NCBI GenBank assembly: GCA_937874345.1
Contig: CALNBT010000168.1
Span: 1-17,714 of the forward strand
Direction of reading: 5' to 3'
From: an uncultured Prevotella sp.
GTDB lineage: Bacteria; Bacteroidota; Bacteroidia; Bacteroidales; Bacteroidaceae
Length of the DNA stretch: 17,714 bases
Shown here: piece after piece, positions 1 to 8,788 of the stretch
Layout: each line of letters starts with the position of its first letter
Position numbering within the stretch: position 1 is the stretch's first letter
Translations under genes and position numbers: made by a program
Notes under the pieces: model-generated
What the model was told of the DNA's origin: nothing
Database searches by the model: none
Seen by the model: the letters and a program-made list of their open reading frames with translations, nothing else

Positions 1-57
1 TAGAGCAACTGACTCTTAATCAGTGGGTCTAGGGTTCGAATCCCTAAGGGTGTACCA
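1..57 (+). tRNA. tRNA-Lys(CTT), 3' part, cut by the left edge
   Basis: The anticodon stem ACTGA/TCAGT encloses the seven-base loop CTCTTAA, so the anticodon is CTT (bases 15-17), which reads the lysine codon AAG. The T arm TAGGG-TTCGAAT-CCCTA and the 3' acceptor strand AGGGTGT follow, then discriminator A and an encoded CCA (55-57). The first 5' bases, including the 5' acceptor strand and part of the D arm, lie outside the window. Confidence 0.95.
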
Positions 58-60
58 AGG

Positions 61-92
61 CGCCAATCTTCATGATTGGCGTTTGTCGTTTT
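61..92 (+). terminator. Rho-independent terminator of the tRNA-Lys transcript
   Basis: A perfect 8-bp stem CGCCAATC / GATTGGCG (61-68 with 74-81) with loop TTCAT is followed by the T-rich run TTTGTCGTTTT. It begins 4 bases after the tRNA CCA and separates the tRNA from the promoter at 130-160. Confidence 0.85.
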
Positions 93-129
93 CAAAGGTT
101 TCGTTAGTCAATGAAAATCATCTTTTTAT

Positions 130-160
130 TTTGGTTTTCTATGAACAAATGCTATCTTTG
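130..160 (+). promoter_or_regulatory. Bacteroidetes-type promoter of the OMP-addA-addB operon
   Basis: TTTG at 130-133 is followed, after exactly 19 bases, by TATCTTTG at 153-160. This is a full match to the Bacteroidetes sigma-70 (SigABfr) consensus TTTG-N19-TAnnTTTG. The -7 box ends six bases before the ATG at 167, so transcription should start at about 164-167 and leave a leader of zero to three bases. Confidence 0.85.
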
Positions 161-166
161 TGAACA

Positions 167-2224
167 ATGAAATTACCCTTTCGAAAAGAATTGTTACTGA
201 TATCGATCGTTGTTTTGAGCCTATCAGAACCGTTGTCTGCCAAGAGCAGACCTGATTCTTTGTTGAACTTAATTTTCCACTATCCTGAAACAATCGATCA
301 GACACAACATTTGGATTCGGTAAGCTATTCATACATGAAATTTTCATATGAAGTTACGAAACGAAACTTCCTTTTAATGGCAGTTCCGTCAATGTATGCC
401 GTTTCCAGTGGTGTTGGCAGGCAATTCATGGGAGAAAACTATAACCAGGTAACTTTACTACCCAATGGAGACTATAAATTGGATAATCTGTTATCATTGT
501 CAACAGTACCTGGACGCGCCAATACTCTTCCGACCATGGTGCATTACCTAACGCCAAACATCTATCAGTCAACGATGATCCAAAAAAATATTCTATCGCC
601 TTTTCATCGACACAACAGAAGATACTACCGTTATTCAGTTGAACCTTTCAATAAGCACTTCAGTAAACTTGTGTTCAAGCCCATTCTAAAAAATACACTT
701 CTGGTGAACGGCTGGGCTTTGGTAGATACTCAAACTGGACGCGTAAGCAAGACAATTCTAATTGGTGAATACGACATGATCATCTTCAACCTGTTTGTAG
801 AGATGGGTGAACGAGGTCCCGCATCACTGATGCCCATCCGCTGTAACCTGAACGCTCGTTTCTTTTTCCTTGGTAACGTAGTCAACGGTCATTACATGAT
901 GGCTCATCATTTACCCAAGATATTTAACGATTCCATTGTTGACAACGACGATCTTCGAAAGATGGAGATGGTCAGGACGGAGCCCTTGAAGCACAGCGAG
1001 CAGATGATGTACGACCGTGTCCTGGAATATAGAAAGGCACTTGCGCAAGAAAAAGCAGCTTCTGACACTGTAGACCAACACAAAATTGGAACACTGAAAA
1101 TGGTTCTTTGGGATGTCATTGGAGATAATGTCCTCAATGACATCAAACAAAAATTCGGCCGGAATCAACAAGGATACGTCCAAATCAGTCCCGTTCTTAA
1201 TCCTTTGTATATGGAATACAATCCAACCCAAGGCGTTTTGTATAATTTTAATATCCGAGGAGGCTATCAATTTTCAAAGAATCAAGATATATGGCTGCAA
1301 TTCAAAGGTGGGTATTCCTTTAAGCTAAATCAGTTTTTCTTTCAACTTCCAATGCAATATTTCTTCAACAAACAGAAAAATGGATATTTAGAGAATATCA
1401 TATCCATTGGAAGGCGCATTCGCAACAGAGGTATTGTCGATGAAATGAGGAGTATTTCCAGCAATAATCCCATTTGGGAAAATCTGCATTTGGACGAATT
1501 TAAGGACCTATATTGGGATTGTTTCGCCAACTATGACATCTCGAAGTTCTTTGGGTTTCAGGCCGGGATGATACTACATGAGAGAACAGCCCTTGCCCCC
1601 ACTGGGTTCAAAATCATTAACAAGCCATCAAAATATTTATCATTGGCCCCCAAACTTAAAGTAAAGGTCCGTCCTTGGGGATACAATGGCCCGACATTCG
1701 TAGCCAGTTATGAAAACAGTATCAAGAACTTTGCCAACACCAATATGCCCTATACCAGATGGGAATTCGATGGTCAATACATCTTGTCTCTTGACAACAT
1801 TCAAAGTGTTTCCATGAGAGTTGGGACAGGATTCTATACACATCGTGACAAAAACGGATATTTCGTTGACTTTGAAAACTTTCGTCAAACCTTTATTCCA
1901 AATGGATGGAACGACGAATGGTCTGGAGAATTCGAATTATTGAGATCAGAAATGTATAACAGTTCAAAATATTACATCCGTGGTAATTTCACATACGAAT
2001 CTCCTTTTATGATGTTAGCCTGGACTCCTTTCGCTGGTCATTTCATCGAACGCGAAAGATTTTATGTTAGTCTGCTGAATGTGCAAGACATGCACTTGTA
2101 TGCCGAATTGGGCTATGCCATCAAAACCAGATTTTTCTCTGTGGGAGCCTTTACCTCCAGCATTAACGGAAAGTATAGAAATATCGGATTTACATTCGGT
2201 ATGGAATTGTTTAAACACTGGTAA
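167..2224 (+). CDS. Outer-membrane beta-barrel protein, DUF5686-like
   Basis: This 685-residue protein starts with a classic signal peptide: basic MKLPFRK, a hydrophobic stretch, and a likely cleavage site after LSA near residue 25. Residues about 165-250 contain a segment that resembles the DUF5686 region in which a long chain is turned into a 'G.alvDt.tg.v.k' pattern. From about residue 350 to the end the sequence alternates polar and aromatic residues in short strands, as in an outer-membrane barrel, and it ends in an aromatic residue (FKHW). The N-terminal carboxypeptidase-regulatory-like domain common in DUF5686 proteins is not evident. The substrate or role is unknown for the family. 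The stop codon is two bases before the addA start, so the two are almost certainly cotranscribed. The family call rests on pattern recognition, not an alignment. Confidence 0.65.
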   Translation: MKLPFRKELLLISIVVLSLSEPLSAKSRPDSLLNLIFHYPETIDQTQHLDSVSYSYMKFSYEVTKRNFLLMAVPSMYAVSSGVGRQFMGENYNQVTLLPNGDYKLDNLLSLSTVPGRANTLPTMVHYLTPNIYQSTMIQKNILSPFHRHNRRYYRYSVEPFNKHFSKLVFKPILKNTLLVNGWALVDTQTGRVSKTILIGEYDMIIFNLFVEMGERGPASLMPIRCNLNARFFFLGNVVNGHYMMAHHLPKIFNDSIVDNDDLRKMEMVRTEPLKHSEQMMYDRVLEYRKALAQEKAASDTVDQHKIGTLKMVLWDVIGDNVLNDIKQKFGRNQQGYVQISPVLNPLYMEYNPTQGVLYNFNIRGGYQFSKNQDIWLQFKGGYSFKLNQFFFQLPMQYFFNKQKNGYLENIISIGRRIRNRGIVDEMRSISSNNPIWENLHLDEFKDLYWDCFANYDISKFFGFQAGMILHERTALAPTGFKIINKPSKYLSLAPKLKVKVRPWGYNGPTFVASYENSIKNFANTNMPYTRWEFDGQYILSLDNIQSVSMRVGTGFYTHRDKNGYFVDFENFRQTFIPNGWNDEWSGEFELLRSEMYNSSKYYIRGNFTYESPFMMLAWTPFAGHFIERERFYVSLLNVQDMHLYAELGYAIKTRFFSVGAFTSSINGKYRNIGFTFGMELFKHW

Positions 2225-2226
2225 TC

Positions 2227-5200
2227 ATGACAGTAATCAAGCAAAACGAGATAACACCTTCAGTTTACAAAACGCTGACAGTCTATAAAGCGAGTGCCGG
2301 TAGTGGCAAGACTTTTACACTAGCCACTCAGTTTATCAAGCTGATCATCGAAAATCCTTATTCCTATCGCACCATTTTGGCAGTTACCTTTACCAACAAG
2401 GCGACCGAAGAGATGAAGATACGTATCTTGAGCCAGCTGTATGGTATTGCAAACCATCTAGAAGATTCGGAGCAGTATCTGAAGCATGTCATGATGTCTA
2501 CCGAACTTTCTGAGGCACAAGTAAGAGAACGTGCTCGGCAAGCATTGGGTTTATTGTTGCACAATTACAACTACTTTCACGTAGAAACCATCGATAAGTT
2601 CTTTCAACGAGTGTTGAGGAACCTCGCAAGTGAGTTGGACTTGACCCCAAACTTGAAGATAGAACTGAATGACAAGCAAGTCATGGAAAAGGCTGTGGAC
2701 GATTTGATTGAGGAACTGAAGCCCAACTCTCCTGAACTAAACTGGATATTGAATTTCATCAACCAAAAGATTGATGCCAATCAATCGTGGAGTGTAATGC
2801 ATGAAATCAAGAAATTTGGTAATAATATTTTTAAAGATGTTTACAAAGAATACTATTCAATCCATCAAAAAAAGGTTCTGGATGATGCTTTTTATCAGAC
2901 GTTCATCAAAGACCTTAAATATGAACGCCAGCAAATCAAAACACGTTTTGAAGTTTATTACCAACGATTTGAACAAATTCTCAAACAACACGGTGCAACC
3001 ATTGACGACCTGACCCGTAAATCGACCGGCCCAGCAGGATATTTTCTGAAGCTGAAAAATGAAAAGTATTCTTCTCAGGATCTTGATCTGTCAACCTATC
3101 AGAATGCCATGGAGAATTCGGAGAACTGGGTCAACAAAGCCCAACGCAATGATCCGTCATGGACTAAACTTTGCCTTGAGCTGACAGATCTGATGAAAGA
3201 GGCAGAAAGTAACCGCAAGGAATGGTACAGAACCTACAAATCAGTTGATATCACACTCAAATACCTTACCCAATTTCGATTATTGGATGGCATTGAGAAC
3301 AAAGTTCGGGACCTGAATAGCCAGTCAAACAGCTTTTTATTGAGCGACACACAAACCTTGCTGCATTCGTTAATAAAAGACAGTGATACACCATTTATCT
3401 TTGAAAAAATAGGTACCAGACTCAAGCACATCATGATTGATGAGTTTCAGGACACCAGTACGGTTCAATGGAAGAACTTTAAGATACTCTTGCAAGAATG
3501 CATGAGTATGGTTGATGGCAGTAACCTCATTGTCGGAGATGTTAAACAAAGCATCTACAGATGGCGTTCGGGCGACTGGCGACTGTTGAACAATATCGAA
3601 AACGAGTTTAGTCCACAGCAGCAGTCCATGCTTCAATTAAAGCCCTTACAAACCAATTACAGGTCCTTAAGGAGGATTATTGAATTTAATAATGCTTTCT
3701 TTCAAATCTCAACCAACTTAGAATGCCAGGCATTATCATCTGCTGGAGACTTTGTTGGTGAAGCTCAAATGCGCAAGGCTTACCATGATGTGGAACAGGT
3801 GGTGCCCGACGGTCGCACACGTCAAGGACTTGTGAGTATCAAACTGCTGCCCAAAGAAGATTATGTCGAGACAACGTTAAACGAGATAACCGGCATCGTG
3901 AGCAGATTATTTCAGCAAGGGGCAAAGGAAAGTAACATCGCTATCTTGGTAAGAACCAACAAATACATCCCTCAGATGGCGGATAGGCTCATGCAGCAAC
4001 CAGAACACTTTAAAGTTGTTTCAGACGAAGCGTTTCGCTTGGATGCATCGCTGGCAGTCAATATTCTGATCGATGCATTGCATGGCCTCGTCCATCCAGA
4101 AAACATTCTACGCATTGCTCATTTGGCAAAAGCCTATCAGAATCAGATTTGTGGCAAACTGTTGTCAGACAATGAACTGTTTGTTCATCCTCGCCGTCTT
4201 TCTACAGAACCCATTGAAGTAAACCAAGAGCAGCAAAAGAAAGACGATTACCAGGCAAAAAGGCAGCGGGAGGAACGTGATCACATCAACCAGTGGCTAC
4301 CGTCTGCTTATTGTGGAGAGCGATACCGTCTGCTATCTATGCCCATCATCGACTGTGTTGAACGACTCTATGCCATCTTTGAGTTGGAAAAGTTATCAGA
4401 TCAGAGCGCCTACGTCAGTGCATTCTATGATCTCTTGAACCAATATTTAACTGATAATCTGGCCGACATCGACGACTTTCTATTGCATTGGGATGAAAGT
4501 CTTCACGCAACGAACATCCAAAGTGACAGCATTGAAGGTATCAGAATCATGACCATTCACAAGAGTAAGGGACTGGAATTCAACCATGTCATCATTCCTT
4601 TCTGCGATTGGAAACTTGAAATGGCAGATACACTCTGGTGCGTTCCACATACGCATCCCTTTGATGAACTGCCCTTATTGCCCATCTCTTTCTCGAAGAC
4701 CCAGATGAGTGAAACGATTTTTGAGAGCGATTATGTAACCGAACACCTGCAGAATACAGTCGATAATATGAATCTTTTGTATGTTGCCTTTACCCGTGCA
4801 GTGAAAAATTTGTTTGTCATCGCCAAGAGGAAGCAGGGAGGAAGTCGATCTGCCATCATCGAAGACAGTCTGGAGATGCTACATGACCAGCTGGAAGACA
4901 GTCAACTAGAGGGTGATTTCAAAGACAGTAAAGATACTTTACGCTTTGAATATGGTCGGTTAGAATTCGAAGAAGAAAAAGAAAAGATTGCTACTCAAAA
5001 CGTGTTTCTGATACCTCCCGAGAATAAAGATGTCACCATACAGAGTTATGATGCACCGATCGCTTTCAAACAAAGCAACCAAAGCCGTACATTTGTCAGT
5101 CAGGAAGATGACGAAGACGATCCACAGCAAGGTTATATCCGGTTGGGAAATATCCTGCACCAGTTATTTTCCAGGATAATGACCGTCACAGACATCGAAC

Positions 5201-5580
5201 CTGTTTTGCGTGAATTCGAACAGGATGGAATCCTGTATGACGAACTTATCACTCATGAGAAATTACAGGAGATGCTGCAGAAACGTCTCAACAACCCAAA
5301 GGTTGCCGAGTGGTTTTCAGACAAATGGCAGTTGTTCAACGAGTGCAGCATCCTACATGTAGACCCTGTCACGAATGAGGTACAGGTTCATCGTCCAGAC
5401 AGAGTCATGACTGACGGTCAGCAAATGGTTGTCGTTGACTTTAAATTCGGAAAGCCCAGAGAAAAATACCACGACCAAGTCTTACAATATATGTTGCTGC
5501 TGAAAGAAATGGGATACCAAAATATAAAGGGATACTTGTGGTACGTTTACACCAACCAGATAGAAGAAGTCAATGAATAA
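2227..5580 (+). CDS. addA: AddA-type helicase-nuclease, UvrD/Rep superfamily 1
   Basis: This 1117-residue protein is the ATP-driven 3'-5' helicase plus nuclease subunit of the AddAB complex, which unwinds and resects double-strand DNA ends to load RecA. All superfamily 1 helicase motifs are visible: Walker A ASAGSGKT (22-29), DEFQDTS (405-411), VGDVKQSIYRWR (436-447), QTNYRS near 475-480, TIHKSKGLEF (776-785) and NLLYVAFTRA (849-858). The C-terminal PD-(D/E)XK nuclease is intact: H978 in GNILH, D1058 in RPDRV, D1071 and K1073 in VVDFKFG, then the QVLQY motif. Length fits the family in Bacteroidetes. It starts two bases after the outer-membrane gene and its last eight bases (ATGAATAA) contain the addB start, so translation of the two nuclease subunits is probably coupled. 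RecB is the alternative name, but the nuclease-bearing AddB partner and the absence of recC/recD support AddA. Confidence 0.92.
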   Translation: MTVIKQNEITPSVYKTLTVYKASAGSGKTFTLATQFIKLIIENPYSYRTILAVTFTNKATEEMKIRILSQLYGIANHLEDSEQYLKHVMMSTELSEAQVRERARQALGLLLHNYNYFHVETIDKFFQRVLRNLASELDLTPNLKIELNDKQVMEKAVDDLIEELKPNSPELNWILNFINQKIDANQSWSVMHEIKKFGNNIFKDVYKEYYSIHQKKVLDDAFYQTFIKDLKYERQQIKTRFEVYYQRFEQILKQHGATIDDLTRKSTGPAGYFLKLKNEKYSSQDLDLSTYQNAMENSENWVNKAQRNDPSWTKLCLELTDLMKEAESNRKEWYRTYKSVDITLKYLTQFRLLDGIENKVRDLNSQSNSFLLSDTQTLLHSLIKDSDTPFIFEKIGTRLKHIMIDEFQDTSTVQWKNFKILLQECMSMVDGSNLIVGDVKQSIYRWRSGDWRLLNNIENEFSPQQQSMLQLKPLQTNYRSLRRIIEFNNAFFQISTNLECQALSSAGDFVGEAQMRKAYHDVEQVVPDGRTRQGLVSIKLLPKEDYVETTLNEITGIVSRLFQQGAKESNIAILVRTNKYIPQMADRLMQQPEHFKVVSDEAFRLDASLAVNILIDALHGLVHPENILRIAHLAKAYQNQICGKLLSDNELFVHPRRLSTEPIEVNQEQQKKDDYQAKRQREERDHINQWLPSAYCGERYRLLSMPIIDCVERLYAIFELEKLSDQSAYVSAFYDLLNQYLTDNLADIDDFLLHWDESLHATNIQSDSIEGIRIMTIHKSKGLEFNHVIIPFCDWKLEMADTLWCVPHTHPFDELPLLPISFSKTQMSETIFESDYVTEHLQNTVDNMNLLYVAFTRAVKNLFVIAKRKQGGSRSAIIEDSLEMLHDQLEDSQLEGDFKDSKDTLRFEYGRLEFEEEKEKIATQNVFLIPPENKDVTIQSYDAPIAFKQSNQSRTFVSQEDDEDDPQQGYIRLGNILHQLFSRIMTVTDIEPVLREFEQDGILYDELITHEKLQEMLQKRLNNPKVAEWFSDKWQLFNECSILHVDPVTNEVQVHRPDRVMTDGQQMVVVDFKFGKPREKYHDQVLQYMLLLKEMGYQNIKGYLWYVYTNQIEEVNE

Positions 5581-8452
5581 TAGTTTTTTAGAACACGTTG
5601 CCGAAGATCTCATCCGTCAACACGGCAATAATCTTTCAAGAATAGCGGTAGTTTTTCCAAACAAACGCGCCTCTCTGTTCATGAACGAATACCTCGCTCG
5701 GTTGTCTGACCGTCCCATCTGGAGCCCTACCTACATCACCATCAGTGATCTGTTCAGAAATCATACGCAACGGATCGTTGGCGATCCCATTAAACTGGTC
5801 AGCGACTTGCAAAAAACTTTTGTAAAATGTACGGGCAAGGAAGTATCACTCGATCAGTTCTATGGCTGGGGGCAACTGTTGATTTCCGACTTTGATGATA
5901 TCGACAAGAATATGGCCGATGCCGACAAAGTATTTGCCAATCTTGAGAACATCCACGAACTGGATGATGTATCCTTCCTCACCGAGGAACAGAGAAGAAT
6001 TCTACAAGCCTTCTTCAGCAACTTCTCTGAAGATCACAACACAGAGCTGAAACAGCGTTTTATCATCCTTTGGAGCCACCTTGCAGATATCTATCACGGC
6101 TTCAACGACATCCTCAAGAATCAAAACCTGGCATACGAAGGTGCGTTATACCGTGAAGTAGTAAATGATGAATCCATCGAATTTGCCTTCGACACCTATG
6201 TCTTTGTGGGGTTCAACGTCCTTCAGAAAGTAGAGCAAACTTTGTTCAAGCGTCTTAAACAACAAGGAAAGGCGAAATTTTACTGGGACTTTGACGATTA
6301 TTACATGTCTGCACCCCAACACGAGGCCGGATATTATATTCGGAAATATCTATCCGATTTTCCCAATGAACTGAACAATCGGGATGAAAACATCTATCAC
6401 CAACTGGAGGAAAGCAAAGACATCACATTCATGTCTGGCAAGACCGAGGATATCCAGGCACGTTATATCAGCGAATGGTTGAATCAAGACGGGCGCATTG
6501 AGGCCGGTCGAAAGACTGCCATCGTCCTCTGTGACGAGTCGTTGCTGCAAACCGTTATCCACTGTATCCCACCATCAGTGGAGAAAATCAATGTCACGAC
6601 AGGCTTTCCTTTGTCACAGTCACCTGTATCCTCATTAGTGATAACCTTGATTCACCTGCAGCTATCCGGCCACATCCAGCATTCAGACCAATACCGGCTG
6701 ACGGCTGTGAAGAGGATTCTGCGTCACCCTTACACCCCGTACATATCTCCCAATGATCAGCAGTTGTCAGATTTGTTGGATCAAGACAAACTTTATTTCC
6801 CGCATCGTTCCCAATTATCCCTTGACGAAGGAATGGCCCTGTTGTTCGAAGACATTGAAGATGATCCTGATCAGTTGAAGATAACCCGATGGTTGGCAAC
6901 CCTTCTTCAACGCATCGGTAAGAATGGCAACACGCATGAAGATGCGTTTTTTCAGGAGTCTGTCTTCAGGATGTACACCATCATCAATAGGGTGGCATCT
7001 CTTATAGAACAAGGTGACTTGCTGGTAAACCGTACAACGTACGAACGTATCATTACCCAGATCATCAAATCTACCAGCATTCCTTTTCATGGTGAGCCGG
7101 CAGAGGGCATCCAAATTATGGGCGTGTTGGAAACAAGAAATCTTGATTTCGATCATCTTTTGGTACTGTCCTGCAATGAAGGCAACATGCCCAAGGGTGT
7201 AGACGATTCGTCATTTATCCCCCATTCCATCAGAGAGGCATACGAGCTCACCACCATCAATAACAAGATAGCGATCTATTCGTACTATTTTCATCGACTG
7301 CTACAACGAGCATCCGACATCACCTTTACCTACAACAATTCGACTGAAGGAAGTCAAACGGGCGAAATGAGCCGATTCATGCTACAGTTATTGGTAGAGA
7401 GAAAGGGCGTTATCCGTCGGTTGGCCATGAAATCGGGCCAACAACTGATGAACACCGAGACTCAACAAATCGAAAAAGATGAACGGGTTTTACAAAAGCT
7501 CAATCAGATCCAAAAGTTGTCTCCCTCGGCCATCAACAGTTACCTAAGGTGCCCTTTGCTGTTTTACTATCATATCGTGGCCGGACTCAAGGAACCCGAG
7601 GCTGAAGATCTAGACGACATGCGCATGTTTGGAAATATCTTCCACCACAGTGCGTTTCTTATTTACCAATATCTTGCCCAACAAAATGGATTGATACAAA
7701 AGGAAGCCATTTCTAATATGCTGAACAAAAATCAAGGCTTGGCCTTGGAAAGAATTGTCGATCAGGCTTATAATGACATTTTGTTCAAGGTAAAGAACAA
7801 CCAACAGCGGCCCGAATACAACGGTTTGCAACTGATCAACCGAAAGGTTATCTTGACTTACCTTCACCGTTTACTCGATTTGGATAAACAATTGGCCCCG
7901 TTCAGCATCAGGTTCCTGGAAAAGGATTTCTATACAAATCTGACATTCCCCACATCAACGGGCAAAGACAGAACGATAACCTTAGGAGGATTTATCGACC
8001 GCCTGGACGAAATTATCGATAGCAATGATACCAAACGTATTCGCGTGATCGATTACAAAACAGGAAAACCGATGAAGGATAAGCTCACTTCTATCGAAGA
8101 GATTTTCGATCCACAGAATGTAACGTCCAAACACAGTGATTACTTTTTGCAGACATTTCTATATGCAGCCATCATCAAGAACCACCAGGAAGTCAATCCC
8201 GATAAATTGCCTGTCAGTCCTGCCCTGCTCTTTATTCAAAACACCGCTGCTCAAGAATATGATCCTACCCTATCCATCAATGACGAAAAGATAACAGATA
8301 TCTCTTCCTGCCAAAAAGAATTTGAAGAACAGCTTCAGAAACTATTAGCAGAAATCTTCGACCCTGAACAACCTTTCGTTGCAACTGACGACCTCGACAG
8401 ATGTAAAAACTGCGCGTTCAATCAATTGTGTGGACGGTACAAGGCAAATTAG
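5573..8452 (+). CDS. addB: AddB-type nuclease subunit with Fe-S staple
   Basis: This 959-residue protein is the second subunit of the AddAB DNA-end processing enzyme. The C-terminal PD-(D/E)XK nuclease shows H691/H692 in FGNIFHH, D809 in GFIDRLD, D827 and K829 in IDYKTG, and the following QTFLY. The four cysteines that hold the AddB [4Fe-4S] cluster are present in the expected split arrangement: C660 (YLRCP) before the nuclease and C944-X2-C947-X5-C953 at the very end. The N terminus begins directly at the strand equivalent to the one after Walker A in Bacillus AddB (IAVVFPNKRASLF); no GxxGxGKT motif precedes it. That is not a start-site error, because an in-frame TAG lies at 5561-5563, three codons upstream. 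The start overlaps the addA stop by eight bases. Confidence 0.9.
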   Translation: MNNSFLEHVAEDLIRQHGNNLSRIAVVFPNKRASLFMNEYLARLSDRPIWSPTYITISDLFRNHTQRIVGDPIKLVSDLQKTFVKCTGKEVSLDQFYGWGQLLISDFDDIDKNMADADKVFANLENIHELDDVSFLTEEQRRILQAFFSNFSEDHNTELKQRFIILWSHLADIYHGFNDILKNQNLAYEGALYREVVNDESIEFAFDTYVFVGFNVLQKVEQTLFKRLKQQGKAKFYWDFDDYYMSAPQHEAGYYIRKYLSDFPNELNNRDENIYHQLEESKDITFMSGKTEDIQARYISEWLNQDGRIEAGRKTAIVLCDESLLQTVIHCIPPSVEKINVTTGFPLSQSPVSSLVITLIHLQLSGHIQHSDQYRLTAVKRILRHPYTPYISPNDQQLSDLLDQDKLYFPHRSQLSLDEGMALLFEDIEDDPDQLKITRWLATLLQRIGKNGNTHEDAFFQESVFRMYTIINRVASLIEQGDLLVNRTTYERIITQIIKSTSIPFHGEPAEGIQIMGVLETRNLDFDHLLVLSCNEGNMPKGVDDSSFIPHSIREAYELTTINNKIAIYSYYFHRLLQRASDITFTYNNSTEGSQTGEMSRFMLQLLVERKGVIRRLAMKSGQQLMNTETQQIEKDERVLQKLNQIQKLSPSAINSYLRCPLLFYYHIVAGLKEPEAEDLDDMRMFGNIFHHSAFLIYQYLAQQNGLIQKEAISNMLNKNQGLALERIVDQAYNDILFKVKNNQQRPEYNGLQLINRKVILTYLHRLLDLDKQLAPFSIRFLEKDFYTNLTFPTSTGKDRTITLGGFIDRLDEIIDSNDTKRIRVIDYKTGKPMKDKLTSIEEIFDPQNVTSKHSDYFLQTFLYAAIIKNHQEVNPDKLPVSPALLFIQNTAAQEYDPTLSINDEKITDISSCQKEFEEQLQKLLAEIFDPEQPFVATDDLDRCKNCAFNQLCGRYKAN

Positions 8453-8517
8453 GCTTTGCATACGGTCTTCCACTAGACAAACTTTTAAGCTGGCGTGTTC
8501 ACATTCTGGTTTGTTAA

Positions 8518-8534
8518 AAAACGCTAATCGTTTT
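8518..8534 (+). terminator. Possible weak terminator after addB
   Basis: AAAACG (8518-8523) pairs with CGTTTT (8529-8534) around loop CTAAT, 65 bases after the addB stop. The stem has only two G-C pairs and the T run is part of the stem, so termination here is uncertain. The rest of the 8453-8576 gap shows no other structure or gene. Confidence 0.35.
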
Positions 8535-8576
8535 AGAATCGAACACTATCCACAGCCAAATGTCAAGAGAAATGAT

Positions 8577-8584
8577 TACTTTTG
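8577..8584 (+). promoter_or_regulatory. -7 box of the tRNA-Arg promoter
   Basis: TACTTTTG matches TAnnTTTG exactly and ends 13 bases before the tRNA. No TTTG is found at the expected -33 distance, so only half of the promoter is recognisable. Confidence 0.6.
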
Positions 8585-8597
8585 CAGTCGTTTTAAT

Positions 8598-8672
8598 GGT
8601 TCCGTAGCTCAGTTGGATTAGAGCAACAGCCTTCTAAGCTGTGGGTCTTGGGTTCGAATCCCAACGGAATCA
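8598..8672 (+). tRNA. tRNA-Arg(TCT)
   Basis: The acceptor strands GGTTCCG (8598-8604) and CGGAATC (8665-8671) pair with one G-U. The D arm contains TAGCTCAGTTGGATTAGAGC. The anticodon stem ACAGC/GCTGT closes the loop CTTCTAA, giving anticodon TCT (8633-8635), which reads AGA/AGG arginine codons. The T arm is TTGGG-TTCGAAT-CCCAA. CCA is not encoded (discriminator A is followed by CGA), unlike the tRNA-Lys at the left edge, so a CCA-adding enzyme is needed. Confidence 0.97.
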
Positions 8673-8676
8673 CGAT

Positions 8677-8707
8677 AAAGGGGTACTTTTGTACCCCTTT
8701 ATTCGTT
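8677..8707 (+). terminator. Rho-independent terminator of tRNA-Arg
   Basis: The 10-bp perfect stem AAAGGGGTAC / GTACCCCTTT (8677-8686 with 8691-8700) encloses loop TTTT and begins four bases after the tRNA. T-rich sequence (ATTCGTTT) follows. Confidence 0.9.
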
Positions 8708-8734
8708 TCATCAATGAATCGAAAAACAGAATGA

Positions 8735-8766
8735 TTTGGGCAATTCATGGAAAGAACTTACTTTTG
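8735..8766 (+). promoter_or_regulatory. Promoter of the YiiX-like hydrolase gene
   Basis: TTTG (8735-8738), a 20-base spacer and TACTTTTG (8759-8766) fit the Bacteroidetes promoter consensus. Transcription should begin near 8771. This falls after the ATG at 8747, which rules out that ATG as the start and points to 8789, with a leader of about 18 bases. Confidence 0.8.
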
Positions 8767-8788
8767 TGCCAGAAAGAAATCCCCCACA

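Noticed and set aside
111..170. 19-codon frame ending in an ATGA overlap with the outer-membrane gene start
   Set aside because: It covers the promoter, and transcription should begin after most of it.
4966..4990. Purine-rich run in addA as a possible frameshift site
   Set aside because: The frame continues uninterrupted into an intact nuclease domain and the run simply encodes an acidic-basic linker.
8546..8554. CTATCCACA, one mismatch from a DnaA box
   Set aside because: A single isolated copy with no AT-rich unwinding region or replication gene nearby.
8684..8691. TACTTTTG, a perfect -7 box, inside the tRNA-Arg terminator
   Set aside because: It arises from the loop of the hairpin, has no TTTG at the right distance, and the real promoter of the next gene lies downstream.
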